Below are positions 19,162-28,718 of a DNA stretch of 39,520 nucleotides, in pieces (positions within the stretch are counted from its first letter, which is position 1; each line of letters starts with the position of its first letter). Where the stretch lies: positions 1-39,520 of the forward strand of contig JAHOYT010000074.1 in assembly GCA_019038645.1 (NCBI GenBank). The letters run 5' to 3'. Source of the stretch: Bacteroidales bacterium (GTDB lineage: Bacteria; Bacteroidota; Bacteroidia; Bacteroidales; UBA12077). Below the pieces are notes generated by a model. That model worked only from the letters and a program-made list of their open reading frames with translations. It ran no database searches and was not told where the DNA came from. The position numbers and the translations under genes were made by a program.

Positions 19162-19958
19162 CTTCTTATATTCGAATCAATAATAATAAGATATACTATT
19201 CCGACTGTGGTAAGGGAGAAGTTGTAGTTCTTCTGCATGGTTATCTGGAATCGTTGGAAATATGGAGCAGGTTTTCAGATGAATTATCAGATAAGTTCAG
19301 AGTAATATCATTTGACATTCCGGGTCATGGCAAAAGCGAAAATGTTGCAGACAGACATTCGATGCGCGAACTTGCCGAAATAATAAATTTTGCCTTAAAA
19401 AAGCTTGATATAAAAAGGTGTTTTATGCTTGGCCATTCTATGGGCGGATATTTAACTTTAATGTTCCATAATATGTTTCCTGAAATGCTTTCCGGATTTT
19501 CTCTTTTTCATTCACACCCGTTTAAAGACACAAAAATAACAATAAATAAAAGGTTTCGTGAGATTGAATTTGTAAAGCAAGGAAAAAAAGATCTGATCGC
19601 AAAGTTCAATATTCCAAATGCATTTGCAACCGATAATATTAACAAATTCAGAACTGAAATTGAATTTGCCAAAAGCATTGCTCTGAAAACAACTGAGAAA
19701 GGAATTATAGCAAACCTTTACGCTATGATGAATCGTCCGGATTTATCCGAATCTCTTGCAAAAACTCAAATTCCTTTTTTATATGTGGCAGGAAAGAAAG
19801 ACAACTATATTGATTTTAAAACTGTTGTTCCTAAAATAAAACTGCCGGAAAATTCTGAATTACATGTTCTGGAAAAAACCGGACATATGGGATTCATTGA
19901 AGAAAAAAAAGAAGCAATAATTATAATAAGCCAATTCATAACAACCCGGCTTAAATAA
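19158..19958 (+). CDS. Alpha/beta hydrolase
   Basis: This 266-aa hydrolase is counted from the ATG at 19158. An earlier in-frame ATG at 19143 would add five residues inside the upstream gene, and the ATGA overlap favours 19158. The fold signature is complete: oxyanion-loop HGYLESLEIW, DIPGHGKS, nucleophile elbow GHSMGG (Ser94), acid Asp215 in AGKKDNYID and His243 in EKTGHMGFIEE. There is no signal peptide, so it acts in the cytosol. Members of this class include esterases, haloperoxidase-like and MenH-like enzymes, and the substrate cannot be assigned. Two small hairpins lie just downstream (19976-19991 and 20003-20039). Confidence 0.9.
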   Translation: MTSYIRINNNKIYYSDCGKGEVVVLLHGYLESLEIWSRFSDELSDKFRVISFDIPGHGKSENVADRHSMRELAEIINFALKKLDIKRCFMLGHSMGGYLTLMFHNMFPEMLSGFSLFHSHPFKDTKITINKRFREIEFVKQGKKDLIAKFNIPNAFATDNINKFRTEIEFAKSIALKTTEKGIIANLYAMMNRPDLSESLAKTQIPFLYVAGKKDNYIDFKTVVPKIKLPENSELHVLEKTGHMGFIEEKKEAIIIISQFITTRLK

Positions 19959-19975
19959 TTAAAATAAAAATGCAA

Positions 19976-20039
19976 ATTAGTATAAACTAATGGATTGTGC
20001 ACTGCTAAAATTTATATTAAAAATATATATATTTTAGCA
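19976..20039 (+). terminator. Two hairpins after the alpha/beta hydrolase (possible terminator)
   Basis: ATTAGT / ACTAAT (19976-19991) is followed by TGCTAAAAT / ATTTTAGCA (20003-20011 with 20031-20039), whose inner AT-rich arms could pair further. No clear T-run follows, so this could be a weak terminator or part of the leader of the sensor gene at 20104. Confidence 0.4.
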
Positions 20040-20103
20040 AACCCATTATGTATTTTATCGTATACTTTTTTATTTTAATAATTAACGAACATTATCCGAA
20101 TCA

Positions 20104-22446
20104 ATGAAAATCAAACTTAAAATCCGACATAAAATTCAGTTTTTTGTTTTGTTAACAACAATTGTAGTTTATGCTTCTGCAATTGGATATATTAGTACCA
20201 AAAGTAAAAATATGGCATTTGACGATGCAATTACTATTTCGGATAATTATGTAAGAGGTGCAGCTGATGAAGTAAAAATATACCTTGAAAAATATTTTAC
20301 ATCAGTAAAGGATTTGAGTAATACTTTTAAAGTATATAAAGACATTGAAGAAGTAAACAGAAGGGATGTTATAAGTAATATTATGATAAAATCCTTACAA
20401 TCAAATCCCGATTTTCTTTCCGTGTGGAGTACCTGGGAACCCTGGTCGATTGATAGTCTTGACAACTTATATATAAATAAAACAGGAAGCAGCATTGTTG
20501 GAAATTTTGGTCATCTTTATTATAAAGAAAAAGGCTTAGTAGTGCTTGATGAATCGATAGAATCAAATGCTGTAAGTGTATATTCCGAGCATTATTATCA
20601 GTTGCCTAAAAAAACAGGGAAGCCTGTTATTCTTGACCCATATTATTATTCCTATACAAAAAACAAATCAGAAGAAGTACTCGAAACAAGTATAGTTTCT
20701 CCAATTATTGTGGATAATCGATTTTTAGGTGTTATTGGAGTAGATATTCAGCTCGCACAATTTCAGGAAATAATAAATAATATAAAACCCTTTGAAAACA
20801 GCATTGCTTTTTTAATGTCTAATAATGGTGTTTATGTAGCAAATCCAAATCCTGAATTTATAGGAAAAACGGTAATAGAACTTTTTCCTGACGAAGCAAA
20901 AGAACAAGGCGTAATGGAACATATTGCGAGCGGTGAATTTCTTTCATATTCTGTTGTTGGTTTAGACGGATCTATGTATTATGTTGCGTATTCACCTATT
21001 CAAATCGGGAACACCGATACACCCTGGTCATTGGGAATTGCTGTTTCTATTGATCACGTTATGTCAAAAGCTAACAGGAATTTTATGATTTCCAGAATTG
21101 TTGGTTTCGTTGGCTTGCTTATTTTAAGTCTGGTTATCTATTATATTTCAAATAATATTACTAATCCGATCTTAAAAATTACGTCTTTTCTGAAAAAGCT
21201 TTCTAAGGGTCACATTGATACAAATATGTATGTTGATATAAAATCGGGTGATGAAATTGAAGAAATGGGTGAGGCCCTGAATAAATCGATCACAGGTTTA
21301 ATAGAAAAAACAGTATTTGCGCGTGATATTGGAAATGGAAATTTTGAAACTGATGTTGAATTATTAAGCGATCAGGATATTTTAGGAGAATCGCTAATTG
21401 ATATGCGGGATAAACTAAAAAAAGCACAGGAGGAAGAAAACCTGAGAAAAGCAGAAGAAGAAAAAAGGATGTGAGCAAACGAGGGGCTGGCATTGTTCAG
21501 CGATGTTTTAAGACAAAATAATGAAAATTTCAAAGAGCTTTCTTTTGAAATAGTAATTAACATGGTTAATTACTTAAAAGCTAATCAGGGAGGCTTGTTT
21601 ATAAAAAATGATGATGATGATAATGAGGTTTTCTACGACCTTGTAGCTACTTATGCATTTGACCGAAAAAAATTCAGTGAAAAAAGGATTTATCCGGGTG
21701 AAGGTCTTGTAGGAACTTGTGCTATTGAAAAAAGCACTGTTTATATGACCGATATTCCTGATAATTACATTAAAATAACCTCAGGTTTAGGTGGAGCAAA
21801 TCCACAAAGTATTTTAATTGTTCCTTTAAAAATTGAAGAAGACGTTTTGGGTGTTATAGAAATTGCATCATTTAATACTTTTGAAAAACACGAAATAGAA
21901 TTTGTAGAGAAAATCGCACAAAATATTGCTTCTACACTTTCTTCAGTTAAAGTGAATGAACGTACTTCGCAGCTTCTGGAAAAAACACAGCAACAAGCAG
22001 AAGAAATGTCTGCTCAGGAAGAAGAGATGCGCCAGAACATGGAAGAGCTACAGGCAACACAGGAAGAAGCTGCACGCAAATCTTCTGAAATGGAAAGTTT
22101 CATAAATGCACTTAACTCAACAAGCTATGTTGCAGAATATGATTTAAATGGGAAAATCATTTTTGTAAATGATGCCTATTTAAATTTATTCAATATTACG
22201 TTAAAGGAAGCTGTAGGGACTCATCATTCTGAAAATGTTGAATTTACTGTAGAACAAGACAGAAGATATCAGCAGTTCTGGAAAGATTTAAAAAATGGAA
22301 TGGTGAAGAAAGAAAAAACAAAAATCACTATAAAAAATAATACATATTTGTTTATGGAATCTTACACTCCATTATATAACGAGGACGGTGAAATATACAA
22401 GATTCTGAAAATAGCAAATGATATTTCAGAATACATTGAAAAATAA
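20104..22446 (+). pseudogene. Cache-HAMP-GAF-PAS sensor gene interrupted by an in-frame TGA
   Basis: One continuous frame of 780 codons is broken only at codon 457, a TGA at 21472-21474. Upstream (456 aa) there is a membrane segment (about 11-30), an extracytoplasmic double-Cache region, a second membrane segment (about 333-352), HAMP and a coiled coil. Downstream, in the same frame, come ANEGLALFSDVLR, a GAF domain (about 476-616), a Gln/Glu-rich coiled coil (about 617-660) and a PAS domain (about 662-775). In related Bacteroidota sensors as I recall them, a Trp precedes this ANEGLA stretch, so TGG to TGA is the likely change. The downstream part has no ATG start nearby. Other genes here end with TGA, so TGA is not recoded. 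Alternatives are a sequencing error or readthrough. No kinase, cyclase or chemotaxis output domain follows. Confidence 0.8.
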
Positions 22447-22468
22447 AACTTTTCAGCCTTAAATAAAA

Positions 22469-22498
22469 AAATATCGGAGCCAACAAGCTCCGATATTT
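22469..22498. terminator. Bidirectional terminator between the sensor gene and the Spy-like gene
   Basis: A 12-bp stem AAATATCGGAGC / GCTCCGATATTT with loop CAACAA lies between two convergent genes. The A-run at 22461-22470 provides the U-tract for the minus strand. The plus-strand tail is weaker (TTTCTATTTAT). Confidence 0.82.
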
Positions 22499-22525
22499 CT
22501 ATTTATACTTTTTTAAATACAATCT

Positions 22526-23122
22526 CTAGTTATTATCCGTATTGTAAGGACAATAAGGATTTAATCCGCGACCATAGCCTCTGCCATATCCGGCAGCCTG
22601 ACCATAACCTTGTCCGTAACCTTGACCTACACCAGCTCCTTGTCCGTATCCACGCCCGTAACCAGCACCTCGTCCTGCACCTCTGCCATTTCTGTTTCCT
22701 CTCATAGGTCTGCTATCTAAATAAACTTTTTGTTCTTTGGTTAAAAAGTTTCTAACATCCTGACGGTGTTGTGCTGATGTTTTCATCATTTTGTTATGAA
22801 GCCCTGTCAATTGATCAATAACATTATTGATCTCGTTCAGATTAGCGTTATCTGATGTCTGTAAAGTTTGCTTTTTGGCTTGTAGTTCATTTATCTGATT
22901 TCTGAAAGTATTCATCTCTTTTAAATGATCTAAACGCAGAGCCTCTATTTTACCTTGCTGTTCTTCTGTTAAATCCGGTAACATCATACATGACTGGTTT
23001 TGTCCCAATCCTTTACCCTGATTTGAATAATTTCTTCCGCGTTGTGCATACAAATTTGATCCTGCAAACATTATTACTGCTATAGCTAATACTGCTGCTG
23101 TTTTGATTCTTTGTGTTTTCAT
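22526..23122 (-). CDS. Spy/CpxP-like periplasmic protein with Gly/Tyr/Arg-rich tail
   Basis: The 198-aa protein starts best at ATG 23120-23122, right before a signal peptide (KTQRIKTAAVLAIAVIMFAG, cleavage near LYAQ). A longer start at 23146 would add eight residues. The mature part is an alpha-helical hairpin with two LTxxQ motifs (LTEEQ and LTKEQ) about 90 residues apart, typical of the Spy/CpxP/zinc-resistance-associated family of periplasmic chaperone or metal-sensing proteins. The last 50 residues are low-complexity repeats of GYGRGYGQG type, ending with a Cys-containing NPYCPYNTDNN. The tail is not part of the core family. Stress or metal response is plausible but not shown. Confidence 0.85.
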   Translation of the reverse strand: MKTQRIKTAAVLAIAVIMFAGSNLYAQRGRNYSNQGKGLGQNQSCMMLPDLTEEQQGKIEALRLDHLKEMNTFRNQINELQAKKQTLQTSDNANLNEINNVIDQLTGLHNKMMKTSAQHRQDVRNFLTKEQKVYLDSRPMRGNRNGRGAGRGAGYGRGYGQGAGVGQGYGQGYGQAAGYGRGYGRGLNPYCPYNTDNN

Positions 23123-23225
23123 GATTTTTACATTTATGTTATCCATTTTATTAATTTCAGATTTCTACCCCTTTGACACAAAAAATTTTTATTTATTACA
23201 CATCTGCGAAAAAATATTCATTTAT

Positions 23226-23254
23226 AAAAAAAGGCACCCACTCCGGAGCGCCTT
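23226..23254 (-). terminator. Terminator after the S41 protease gene
   Basis: On the minus strand AAGGCGC pairs with GTGCCTT (one G-U pair) around a 10-nt loop and is followed by a run of U from 23232 down to 23226. It lies 60-90 nt beyond the S41 protease stop. Confidence 0.75.
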
Positions 23255-23316
23255 CAAATAACATAAAAATTCTTAATTACTAATTAGTTATATGTGATGT
23301 AATTAATAATAAAATA

Positions 23317-24933
23317 CTAATTCATTTCCGTATTTGGTTTCTCTTTTAAATATTCTATAGCTGTTTTCAAAGTAGTATCAATTTCCTGAATTATTGGATA
23401 AAATCCATCATTATCAATAACATTACGGGCAATATTCGCCTTTAGCAGAGTTCCAACCAAATGCCTGGATTTAACAAATCCCTTTGTTGAATCAGGCACA
23501 CCATTTTCTTCTGCAAAGCTGGCAAACTGATTAAATATGCTTATTGATTCAAGATAATTGTTGATTGAAGCAGCATCTTTATATTTAATTAATAAATTTC
23601 TGTTATTATCAACATACTCAAATGCAAAATTATATAGAACACCTTTTCTGATAATTTCAGCATAATATTTTGAATATCTGCTTGTATCCAAAGGAACAAA
23701 AATGTCAGGCATAATTCCTCCACCTCCGTATACAATATTTCCTTCGGGAGTAACATATTTTAAAGAGTCGGAAAAGTGAATGCTGTCTTCTTCAGAAAAT
23801 TCACCATGTTGGAAACGATCATTTAAATCATTAAAATATTCATTTTTATCATCTGAAAATGGTTTTTGGATACTTCTGCCTGTTGGAGTATAATATCTTG
23901 CGATGGTCAAACGAATAACAGATCCATCAGCTAACTGGTAAGGTTCCTGAACCAAGCCCTTTCCAAATGATCTTCTTCCGATAATTGTTCCACGGTCGTT
24001 GTCCTGAATTGCACCAGCAAGAATTTCACTTGCCGAAGCCGCAAACTCATCCTGTAAAACTACAACCTCAATGTCTTTACACACTCCCCTTCTGGTAGAA
24101 AATATTTCTTGTTTTGGACTGGCTTTACCCTGAGTATATACAATCAATTTACCAGCCTCTAAAAACTGATCAGCAATATTTGTTGCGGCTATCATATAAC
24201 CACCTGTATTTCCTCTTAAATCCAAAATTAATTTTTTTAACCCCTTATCCTTTAATTTTTCTACTCCATCTACAAACTCCTTAAACGTAGTTTCAGCAAA
24301 GCGATTTATTTTAATGTATCCTATTTCTTCATTAACCATATAGGAAACATCAACACTATAGAGAGGTATTTCGTCGCGTATTATTTCCACATGAATTAAA
24401 TCAGGAACATTTTCTCTTTTGAGGCCTACTTTTACTTTTGTGCCTTTTTCGCCTTTAAGCATTCCTACAACATCATTACTCGGAATATTTTTGCCGGCAA
24501 TTAGCGAATCATCAACTTCAATTATCCTGTCTCCTGCCAGTACACCCACTTTATCAGAAGGGCCTCCGGTAATTACACTTATTATTATAGAAGTATCAGT
24601 CTGATGATTAAAAACAACACCAATACCTTCAAAGTTTCCGCGCATATCCTCATTTACACTTTGCATTTCTCTGGCAGGAATATATACAGAATGCGGATCC
24701 AGTTCATCAAGCATCGCCGGAATTGCAGATTCCTCAAGTTTTGCACGCGAAACTGTATCAACATAACGATTTTCTATATAATCTATAATTCTGCCAAGTT
24801 TATTGTTAACCTGGTATAAACTTGCGTAATTCTGATGTGGATTATTATTCAAAGCCTTCCCAAGTAAAATTCCTCCAACTAAAACAATTGCAAAAAATAA
24901 TGGAAGATATATTTTATTTAATTTCCCGTTCAT
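23317..24933 (-). CDS. C-terminal processing peptidase, S41 family (CtpA-like)
   Basis: This 538-aa envelope protease has an N-terminal membrane anchor or signal (about 8-26). A PDZ domain (about 108-185) contains GGPSDKVGVLAGDRI, and the tail-specific protease domain follows. The catalytic dyad is Ser300 in FAASASEIL and Lys325 in RRSFGKGLVQ. Conserved LDLRGNTGG (238-246) is present. A C-terminal helical part of about 150 residues follows. Family members trim or degrade periplasmic proteins marked by their C-termini. The gene starts 5 bp after the dCMP deaminase stop, so the two are probably co-transcribed. Start ATG 24931-24933. Confidence 0.95.
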   Translation of the reverse strand: MNGKLNKIYLPLFFAIVLVGGILLGKALNNNPHQNYASLYQVNNKLGRIIDYIENRYVDTVSRAKLEESAIPAMLDELDPHSVYIPAREMQSVNEDMRGNFEGIGVVFNHQTDTSIIISVITGGPSDKVGVLAGDRIIEVDDSLIAGKNIPSNDVVGMLKGEKGTKVKVGLKRENVPDLIHVEIIRDEIPLYSVDVSYMVNEEIGYIKINRFAETTFKEFVDGVEKLKDKGLKKLILDLRGNTGGYMIAATNIADQFLEAGKLIVYTQGKASPKQEIFSTRRGVCKDIEVVVLQDEFAASASEILAGAIQDNDRGTIIGRRSFGKGLVQEPYQLADGSVIRLTIARYYTPTGRSIQKPFSDDKNEYFNDLNDRFQHGEFSEEDSIHFSDSLKYVTPEGNIVYGGGGIMPDIFVPLDTSRYSKYYAEIIRKGVLYNFAFEYVDNNRNLLIKYKDAASINNYLESISIFNQFASFAEENGVPDSTKGFVKSRHLVGTLLKANIARNVIDNDGFYPIIQEIDTTLKTAIEYLKEKPNTEMN

Positions 24934-24938
24934 AGTAA

Positions 24939-25379
24939 TTAAATTTTTATATGATTGATTTCTATATTAGCTCTTTCCAATAAACGTAATCCTTCTTCAT
25001 TATGGTATTTATTGCAAAAAACAACTCTTTTAATCCCTGATTGAATTATTAGTTTTGAGCATTCCATGCATGGTGATGTAGTAACATATAAAGTTGCTTC
25101 CTCGGAACTATTATTTGACTTTGCAACTTTTGTAATTGCGTTTGCTTCAGCATGTAAAACATATGGTTTTGTCACATAATCTTCATCTTCACATACGTTT
25201 TCAAACCCGCCAGGAGTACCATTATATCCATCAGAAATTATCATTTTTTCTTTTACTATAAGTGCACCAACCTGTTTGCGTTTACAATATGAATTTTTTG
25301 CCCAGATACGGGCCATTTCAAGATATCGCTTATCATATTCTTTTTGCTTGTCCTGACGTACTGAATCTGATTCGCCCAT
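24939..25379 (-). CDS. dCMP/cytidine deaminase family (ComEB-like) zinc enzyme
   Basis: The 146-aa cytosolic enzyme has the deoxycytidylate deaminase layout: an N-terminal YLEMARIWAKNSYCKRKQVGALI, the substrate loop DGYNGTPGGFENVCED and the zinc site made of His in VLHAEANAI (with the catalytic Glu) and two Cys in TSPCMECSKL. It converts dCMP to dUMP for thymidylate synthesis. It lies directly upstream of the S41 protease gene, apparently in the same transcript, just below the tRNA-Leu terminator. Confidence 0.93.
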   Translation of the reverse strand: MGESDSVRQDKQKEYDKRYLEMARIWAKNSYCKRKQVGALIVKEKMIISDGYNGTPGGFENVCEDEDYVTKPYVLHAEANAITKVAKSNNSSEEATLYVTTSPCMECSKLIIQSGIKRVVFCNKYHNEEGLRLLERANIEINHIKI

Positions 25380-25412
25380 AATTTAAAGTAATTATAACGT
25401 AATAAAGATATG

Positions 25413-25436
25413 CAAAAAAACCCTCTTGTGAGGGTT
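25413..25436 (-). terminator. Terminator of the tRNA-Leu transcript
   Basis: A 7-bp stem AACCCTC / GAGGGTT with loop TTGT (25419-25436) is followed on the minus strand by eight U from the A-run 25413-25420. It lies 16 nt beyond the tRNA 3' end. Confidence 0.85.
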
Positions 25437-25451
25437 CTGTATGCGAATTTG

Positions 25452-25535
25452 TACCTGGAGTCGGGATCGAACCGACACGAACTTGCGTTCACTGGTGTTT
25501 GAGACCAGCGCGTCTACCAATTCCGCCATCCAGGC
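25452..25535 (-). tRNA. tRNA-Leu (anticodon CAA)
   Basis: The 84-nt minus-strand sequence folds as a class II tRNA. The acceptor arm is GCCUGGA / UCCAGGU with a terminal G-U and discriminator A. The anticodon arm is CUGGU-CUCAAAC-ACCAG, so the anticodon is CAA and reads UUG. A variable arm lies around GUGAACGCAAGUUCGUG, followed by the T arm with GGUUCGAUCCC. The 3' CCA is not encoded. It has its own promoter and terminator. Confidence 0.97.
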
Positions 25536-25558
25536 AGGTAGATTCTATTATTGAAATG

Positions 25559-25589
25559 CAAAAATAGAGAATAGTTTTATAATGCCAAA
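25559..25589 (-). promoter_or_regulatory. Promoter of tRNA-Leu
   Basis: On the minus strand TTTG (25586-25589) is followed, counting from its TTG part, by 19 nt and TATTTTTG (25559-25566). This is an exact Bacteroidota vegetative promoter, and transcription should start a few nucleotides before the tRNA. Confidence 0.8.
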
Positions 25590-25605
25590 TTTTTCAGAAA
25601 TAAAA

Positions 25606-27522
25606 CTATCCTGCATTAGATAATAAATTTGGCTTAACTATCGATTTAACTGTTTTGATGATTCCCTCAACGTCAAAGCCACATTCTTTGTGTAACTCCT
25701 GCAACGTGCCATGATCAATAAACTTGTCAGGTACACCTAGTCTCTTTATTTTCAAATTATATGAATTTTCACTCATAAACTCAAGTACTGCACTTCCAAA
25801 TCCTCCTGAAACAGTACCATCTTCAACAGTAATAACAGCTTTATAATTCTTCCCGATATGGTGTAGCAGTTCCTCATCAATTGGTTTTACAAAACGCATA
25901 TCATAATGAGCTGCTGATATATGTTTTTTATCCAACTCTTTTGTAGCTTCAACGACATAGTTTCCAACATGGCCTACTGAAAGAATTGCAATATCGGAAC
26001 CTTTTTTAATAACTCGCCCTTTGCCAACAGGGATTTCTTTAAATGGTGTTTCCCATTCCGGCATAACACCGCGCCCACGCGGATAACGAATAGAAAAAGG
26101 TCCTTTGTTTTCAAGCTGAGCCGTAAACATCAGATTGCGTAACTCTTCTTCGTTCATTGGAGCTGATACGATAATGCCGGGAATGCTTCTCATATAAGCC
26201 AGATCATAAACTCCATGATGAGTAGCTCCATCTTCCCCAACAACTCCGCCTCTGTCGAGACAAAAAACAACACTCAGGTTTTGTATTGCAACATCGTGAA
26301 TAACCTGATCGTAAGCTCGTTGCATAAATGAAGAATAAATATTACAATATGGTAGCATGCCTTCAATTGCAAGACCTGCCGAAAAAGTAACAGCATGTTG
26401 CTCTGCAATGCCCACATCAAAAGTTCGCTCAGGCATTTCTTTCATCATAATGTTTAATGAAGATCCTGTTGGCATTGCCGGTGTTATTCCAACTATCCTG
26501 TCGTTAAGTTTTGCCAGTTCAAGAATTGTATGCCCAAATACATCCTGATATTTTGGTGGTAATGGTTTGTCAGATTTAATTTTTAATATTTCTCCGGTAC
26601 TTTTATTAAATTTCCCCGGTGCATGCCAGATCGTCTGATCAAGTTCGGCCTGTTTAAAACCTTTCCCTTTTTGTGTGATAACATGAAGCAGTTTGGGTCC
26701 TTTAATATCTTTTAGATCTCCTAAAATTTTAGCAAGATAAACAGCATCATGTCCGTCAACAGGTCCGAAATATCTAAAATTCAGTGATTCGAATAAATTA
26801 CTTTGCTTAAGAAGAAATGATTTTACAGCATTATCAATTTGTTGAGCAAGTTTGCGGTAATTATGACCTAATTTATTTAAATGTCCCAACAAGTGCCACA
26901 CATCGGTCTTTAACTTATTATATGTTTTTGATGTAGTAATATCAAGCAGATATTCTTTAAGCGCACCCACGTTGGGGTCAATAGCCATATTGTTATCATT
27001 AAGAATAACAAGCAGGTTCGTTTTTTCTATTCCGGCATTATTTAAACCTTCGAATGCAAGTCCGGCGGTCATTGATCCGTCTCCAATAACTGCTACGACA
27101 TTACGGTCTTCTTCTTTTTTAAATGCAGCAGCTTTTGCCATTCCCAGAGCTGCAGAAATTGACGTGGATGAATGTCCAACTCCAAAAGAATCATAAGGGC
27201 TTTCAGATATTTTAGGAAAACCACTAATCCCGCCGTGTTTCCGGTTTGTATGAAACTCTTCTCTACGTCCTGTTAAAATTTTATGCCCGTATGCCTGATG
27301 ACCAACATCCCATATTATCCTGTCATAAGGAGTGTTAAACACATAATGAAGTGCCACAGTAAGCTCTACTACTCCAAGGCTTGCTCCAAAATGACCGGGA
27401 TTTGATGAAACTATATCAATAATAAACTGTCTGAGCTCTCCGCTCAGTGCAGGAAGATCAGCAAGATCGAGTTTCTTCAGATCCTCAGGGAATAAAATAT
27501 TATTTAATAAGCTTTCTGACAT
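25606..27522 (-). CDS. dxs: 1-deoxy-D-xylulose-5-phosphate synthase
   Basis: This thiamine diphosphate enzyme condenses pyruvate and glyceraldehyde 3-phosphate in the first step of the MEP isoprenoid pathway. From the ATG at 27520-27522 it has 638 aa, the normal length. A longer reading from 27543 is unlikely because its first codon overlaps the -7 box. Motifs are [16 protein letters not shown], the ThDP/Mg site [34 protein letters not shown] with the catalytic Glu, and [18 protein letters not shown]. It is transcribed divergently from the OmpA-family lipoprotein gene and is apparently monocistronic. Confidence 0.97.
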   Translation of the reverse strand: MSESLLNNILFPEDLKKLDLADLPALSGELRQFIIDIVSSNPGHFGASLGVVELTVALHYVFNTPYDRIIWDVGHQAYGHKILTGRREEFHTNRKHGGISGFPKISESPYDSFGVGHSSTSISAALGMAKAAAFKKEEDRNVVAVIGDGSMTAGLAFEGLNNAGIEKTNLLVILNDNNMAIDPNVGALKEYLLDITTSKTYNKLKTDVWHLLGHLNKLGHNYRKLAQQIDNAVKSFLLKQSNLFESLNFRYFGPVDGHDAVYLAKILGDLKDIKGPKLLHVITQKGKGFKQAELDQTIWHAPGKFNKSTGEILKIKSDKPLPPKYQDVFGHTILELAKLNDRIVGITPAMPTGSSLNIMMKEMPERTFDVGIAEQHAVTFSAGLAIEGMLPYCNIYSSFMQRAYDQVIHDVAIQNLSVVFCLDRGGVVGEDGATHHGVYDLAYMRSIPGIIVSAPMNEEELRNLMFTAQLENKGPFSIRYPRGRGVMPEWETPFKEIPVGKGRVIKKGSDIAILSVGHVGNYVVEATKELDKKHISAAHYDMRFVKPIDEELLHHIGKNYKAVITVEDGTVSGGFGSAVLEFMSENSYNLKIKRLGVPDKFIDHGTLQELHKECGFDVEGIIKTVKSIVKPNLLSNAG

Positions 27523-27540
27523 ATTATATCTTAACGTTTG

Positions 27541-27572
27541 CAAAGATATGAATAATTTTTACTTAGTATCAA
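27541..27572 (-). promoter_or_regulatory. Promoter of dxs
   Basis: The minus strand has TTG (27570-27572), a 21-nt spacer and TATCTTTG (27541-27548), matching the Bacteroidota consensus. Transcription should start near 27534, only about 12 nt before the ATG at 27522. This rules out the longer start at 27543. Confidence 0.65.
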
Positions 27573-27596
27573 CGACAGAAAGCCTTTGATATTTTA

Positions 27597-27604
27597 TATC
27601 TTTG
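27597..27604 (+). promoter_or_regulatory. Possible -7 box for the OmpA-family gene
   Basis: TATCTTTG matches TAnnTTTG on the plus strand about 50 nt before the lipoprotein start. No TTG lies at the proper distance, so only half of the promoter is visible. Confidence 0.35.
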
Positions 27605-27655
27605 CTTAAACTCAAATTTTATTATATTTAACAATTGTAATCTAAAATAGTCGAC

Positions 27656-28663
27656 ATGTTACTCAAAATCAAATCATACTTATTTTTTATTTTTTTTCTG
27701 ATAGTTGTTGGATGTGTTCCTACAAAACAGTTCGAAGATTTACAGCAAAAAAATGATACTTGCCAGGACGATCTTGAAATAACCAAAGGGGAAAATAAAA
27801 ATCTGATCGTCGAAAACACAGAGTTAAATTCCAGGCTTGATATTATGGGAAATCGTCTGAAAGATTTACGTGAAGATAGTCTGGAAAGAGAAACCAAATT
27901 GCATTCGATTGATATAAAATATGACAAATTAAACAGACAGTACGGAGATTTGCAACAAGCACAGGATCAGCTTTTAAGTGGCAATATCACCGAAACAAAA
28001 AAACTTCTGCAGGAACTTCAGAATACACAAGCCGGAATAATTGACAAGGAAGACAGATTGAGAAATCTTGAAGACAATCTGCGTTCTGAACAAGGTAAAC
28101 TCGATAAGTATAAAAAAGAATTGGAAGAAAAAAATATCCGGTTAACCGAACTGGAAGACATTCTTTATAAAAAGGATTCTGTTGTTAATGCCTTAAAAGA
28201 TAAGGTGTCAGGAGCATTAATGGGATTTGAAGATATGGGGCTTGCTGTTGAAATGAAAAACGGAAAAGTTTATGTTTCTCTGGATGAACAGTTATTGTTT
28301 AAATCGGGCAGTACTATTGTTGATCCAAAAGGTGTTAGTGCACTCAAAAAATTAGCCGGGGTACTTGCATCAAATCCTGATATAAGTATTATGGTTGAAG
28401 GACATACTGATGATGTGCCATATATTTCGGGCAATACAATTAAAGACAACTGGGATTTAAGTGTTAAACGTGCAACTGCAATCGTTAGAATATTAATGGA
28501 AAATAAACAAATTAGCGGAAGCCGGATAGTTGCTGCCGGAAGAAGCAAATATCAACCAGTTATTAATTCAACGGCTCCGGATGCAAGAAGAAAAAATCGA
28601 CGAACGGAAATAATTCTTACTCCTAAATTAGATGAGTTATTTCAAATTCTTGAATCAAACTAA
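27656..28663 (+). CDS. OmpA-family peptidoglycan-associated lipoprotein with coiled coil
   Basis: The 335-aa product has a lipoprotein signal peptide with lipobox VVGC (Cys20), then a long coiled coil (about 30-170, many Leu/Glu/Lys heptads). A C-terminal OmpA/MotB-like domain (about 200-330) contains VEGHTDDVPY, NWDLSVKRATAIVRIL and RRKNRRTEIILTP, the Asp and Arg of the peptidoglycan-binding site. It is probably anchored in the outer membrane inner leaflet and bound to peptidoglycan across the periplasm. It is followed by an intergenic inverted repeat and the radical SAM gene. Confidence 0.93.
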   Translation: MLLKIKSYLFFIFFLIVVGCVPTKQFEDLQQKNDTCQDDLEITKGENKNLIVENTELNSRLDIMGNRLKDLREDSLERETKLHSIDIKYDKLNRQYGDLQQAQDQLLSGNITETKKLLQELQNTQAGIIDKEDRLRNLEDNLRSEQGKLDKYKKELEEKNIRLTELEDILYKKDSVVNALKDKVSGALMGFEDMGLAVEMKNGKVYVSLDEQLLFKSGSTIVDPKGVSALKKLAGVLASNPDISIMVEGHTDDVPYISGNTIKDNWDLSVKRATAIVRILMENKQISGSRIVAAGRSKYQPVINSTAPDARRKNRRTEIILTPKLDELFQILESN

Positions 28664-28718
28664 TAACTAAACTCTATAAAACCGGAAACTGTCAGAAAAG
28701 TTACCAGATTATTCATAT

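Noticed and set aside
20104-22446. TGA recoded as Trp in this genome
   Set aside because: Several genes here end with TGA (19159-19161, 35863-35865 and the kinase at 8059-8061), so TGA is a normal stop.
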